A program made the position numbers and the translations under genes. The notes beneath the pieces were generated by a model. That model was not told the DNA's origin, made no database searches, and saw nothing but the letters and a program-made list of their open reading frames with translations. Of a stretch of DNA of 64,000 bases, positions 62,343 to 64,000 are shown piece by piece. Within the stretch, counting starts at the first letter, position 1. Every line of letters begins with the position of its first letter. Location: NCBI RefSeq assembly GCF_034119865.1, contig NZ_CP139421.1, positions 620,001-684,000 on the forward strand. The letters are read 5' to 3'. The DNA is from Algoriphagus sp. NG3 (GTDB taxonomy: Bacteria; Bacteroidota; Bacteroidia; Cytophagales; Cyclobacteriaceae).

Positions 62343-62656
62343 CCCAGCGTCCAATGGAATTTCAAAGGTAAAGAGATGAAACTACGCCCAGAAGGGGCTT
62401 AAATAAGGAAACCACCAAATACCTTTAGATTCTGAAATCTTGTTGATAGTACTAATCAAGCGCCCTTTCTCTTCAGAGCCAGTAAAAAGACAAGTCGCGC
62501 TATCATCGGAATCGAAAAACATAAGAATGAATACAAAAATTCTCTACGCAAGTTGTTTTTATTCTGACACAAGTTGCCTAGCTTAAGGATGCAGTTTTCT
62601 TTAGAATAGGTAAGAACTTTGTAAGTTCGTGATCTAAAAACGAGAGTATTTTCAAT
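62343..62656. other. gap before the ATPase gene, nothing clear
   Basis: About 310 bases. The first 60 are the end of the right-hand repeat. The remainder is AT-rich and presumably holds the promoter of the ATPase-peptidase operon. A matching -33/-7 pair could not be assigned. Confidence 0.35.
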
Positions 62657-63640
62657 ATGGCAAGGGCTGATCTTTTAGTGAAATTGGTAAAAGCGGGTTC
62701 TACGGGCGATTCAGGCCTATTTCGTAGGGTGGCTGAATCTATTATTGCCGAAGAAAAAAGCAAGCAACACCATGTACTGGCAAGTCAGTTAGAAGACGTT
62801 CTTACTAGTCAGGATTTTTCATCCTCCCGAAATTCACGGAACGCCAACCCTCCTTTAATCCAGAAATTCGAAAACTTCCTATTTCGCATACATCCCGAGA
62901 AGAATCTGAATGATTTGATCCTAGAGGATGGCAATAGAATGAAAATGGATGAGGTTATCCAGGAGCAGTTCCGTGCGGATATACTTCGGTCTTACAATCT
63001 TGAGCCAAGAAATAGAATTCTGCTCTCCGGTGCTCCTGGAAACGGGAAAACATCGCTGGCAGAAGCCCTAGCCCAATCATTAATGATTCCATTTTATGTC
63101 ATTAGATATGATGGGATCATAGGAAGTTACCTTGGAGAGACTGCTACCAGATTGAAGCAAATGTTTGATTTCGTCAGGACGCAGGAATGTGTGCTGTTTT
63201 TTGATGAGTTTGATGCAATAGGCAAGGAAAGAGGGGATCAGCATGAGACAGGCGAAATCAAGCGGGTGGTAAGCTCCTTATTGATGCAGATAGACCGTCT
63301 GCCTTCCTATGTGGTAGTCGTAGCGGCAACCAACCATCCGGAACTTTTGGACAGGGCAGTTTGGCGCAGATTCCAAGTGAAGCTGGAGCTGAATAAACCC
63401 ACCAAGCCAATGATTATTAAGTGGCTTTCAAATTTTGAATCTCAGGTTAAATACTCTTTACAGCATCCACTTCCTACCATCGCATCCCGACTGGTAGGTT
63501 TAAGTTTTTCTGAAGTGGAAGAATTCGTTTTGGACATCCAGAGGAAGTATATATTGGCGCTTCCCGAGGTGAACATTAAAAAGATCGTAGATGAGTGTTT
63601 GACATACCACACGCATCAATACGATCCAAATGGCGGATAA
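62657..63640 (+). CDS. AAA+ ATPase paired with an S8 peptidase
   Basis: 327 residues. N-terminal helical region of about 110 residues (MARADLLVKLVKAGSTGD, then RRVAESIIAEEKSKQHHVLA), then a single AAA+ module of the FtsH/Vps4 kind. Walker A GAPGNGKT at 125-132, pore-loop-like YLGETATRLKQMF at 158-170, Walker B VLFFDEFDAIGKERG at 179-193, sensor 1 in AATNHPE (Asn226) and arginine fingers WRRF (237-238). It has no protease domain. The next gene starts 11 bases inside it and encodes an S8 (subtilisin) peptidase, so ATPase and protease are probably made in fixed ratio. The role is not established. Confidence 0.85.
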   Translation: MARADLLVKLVKAGSTGDSGLFRRVAESIIAEEKSKQHHVLASQLEDVLTSQDFSSSRNSRNANPPLIQKFENFLFRIHPEKNLNDLILEDGNRMKMDEVIQEQFRADILRSYNLEPRNRILLSGAPGNGKTSLAEALAQSLMIPFYVIRYDGIIGSYLGETATRLKQMFDFVRTQECVLFFDEFDAIGKERGDQHETGEIKRVVSSLLMQIDRLPSYVVVVAATNHPELLDRAVWRRFQVKLELNKPTKPMIIKWLSNFESQVKYSLQHPLPTIASRLVGLSFSEVEEFVLDIQRKYILALPEVNIKKIVDECLTYHTHQYDPNGG

Positions 63641-64000
63641 GAAACCACTTTTAATTTTTCCAAAACCCGGAGTTGCAGCTAGAGAGCCTAGACCATCAGG
63701 TCGTTCTGATATACATCTTCCTGATTACGAAAGACAAAAGGAAAGAATAGGGAGGCGTTGGCAAACTCTAAAAGACTCCTTCGAAAAAGAAGCAGTTAGT
63801 CTATCACTTAAGCCAGAAGGATTTTTTACTGAGTATATCGTAGTATTTGAGATTGCAGATTCTATTGATGAATTTTATAAAGCCATTGCCAAGATTCCTG
63901 GCATGTTCTTTCTAAAGGAACTATTGGAAGAATTTGACCCTGACGAGGATTTTTATAAAGGAGAGCATAAATCTTACCCAGGTCGGATATTTGTATCCAT
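63630..64000 (+). CDS. S8 family (subtilisin-like) peptidase, N-terminal part, runs off the window
   Basis: Starts ATG 63630, overlapping the ATPase stop by 11 bases, and is open to the end of the window (123 codons). MADKKPLLIFPKPGVAAREP, then SDIHLPDYERQKERIGRRWQ and YIVVFEIADSIDEFYKAIAK with FDPDEDFYKGE...PGRIFVS. These are the N-terminal domain blocks of the large S8 peptidases whose genes follow this kind of AAA ATPase. The Asp/His/Ser catalytic residues lie beyond the window and cannot be checked. There is no signal peptide, so it should act in the cytoplasm. Confidence 0.72.
   Translation, partial: MADKKPLLIFPKPGVAAREPRPSGRSDIHLPDYERQKERIGRRWQTLKDSFEKEAVSLSLKPEGFFTEYIVVFEIADSIDEFYKAIAKIPGMFFLKELLEEFDPDEDFYKGEHKSYPGRIFVS

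Larger units (their letters stand above)
61749..62347. repeat. imperfect direct repeats flanking gene fragments
   Basis: GTGAAGTTACAAACTTCACC at 61749-61768 (a perfect 8-bp hairpin GGTGAAGT/ACTTCACC starts one base earlier) continues into CAG...GACTAC-CCGAGGGG. The related GTGAAGTTACAAATTGACCC at 62326-62345 continues into CAG...AACTACGCCCAGAAGGGG. The copies bracket the truncated hydrolase and the truncated gene after it. Confidence 0.6.

Noticed and set aside
61749-62345. Integron-type attC sites at the GTTACAA repeats
   Set aside because: The paired R'/R'' core sites (RYYYAAC and GTTRRRY) are not present in proper order and no integrase gene is visible.

Overview
The window looks like chromosomal DNA of a member of the Bacteroidota, most like the Cytophagales (Algoriphagus/Cyclobacteriaceae type). 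This is inferred from gene content: a SusC/SusD pair, LytS/LytTR and NtrY/NtrC two-component pairs, FtsX/MacB-type permeases with a HlyD adaptor, DUF3667, DUF4287, DUF4159 and DUF4260 proteins, many Tat-exported redox enzymes, few Shine-Dalgarno sequences, and TTTG / TAnnTTTG-type promoters. No rRNA, tRNA or CRISPR array was recognised.

Layout. 0-8.4 kb is an accessory-like stretch: a truncated YD-like protein, a Fic AMP-transferase, an orphan ArsM arsenite methyltransferase, a Phd/Doc-type toxin-antitoxin pair abutting the broken remains of a DUF1801 gene, small membrane proteins and a cystathionine gamma-synthase-type enzyme. 8.5-16.1 kb holds a Tat-exported D-amino-acid-oxidase-like protein whose domain order is circularly permuted, an alkylation-repair operon (AraC-Ogt fusion plus AlkB) and SusCD. 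16.8-27.4 kb is one long operon: a TldD homologue with a Tat signal, its TldE/PmbA partner without one, then six overlapping genes (DUF4159, MoxR ATPase, DUF58, BatA-like, a DUF4175-like protein and a membrane protein). 27.8-40.2 kb carries three molybdenum hydroxylase large subunits and two [2Fe-2S] small subunits of the periplasmic isoquinoline-oxidoreductase type, a secreted esterase and a LytS/LytTR pair. 40.6-52.5 kb has a TauE/SafE permease, a TonB-dependent receptor, a large direct-repeat block, and an NtrY/NtrC pair divergent from a HlyD/ABC/FtsX export operon.

52.6-64 kb is again accessory-like: AraC regulators, a quinone-reductase-type flavoprotein, a MocR regulator, a small multidrug resistance (SMR) gene cut by a 264-bp miniature transposable element, PaiA/PaiB-like genes, gene fragments between repeats, and, at the right edge, an overlapping AAA+ ATPase / S8 peptidase pair that continues beyond the window.

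The observations most worth following are the ATPase-subtilase pair, the half-Tat-tagged TldD/TldE complex in its MoxR operon, the permuted D-amino acid oxidase, and the cleanly reconstructable mobile-element insertion in the SMR gene. Family assignments come from reading the proteins and recalling family features; no database search was run.
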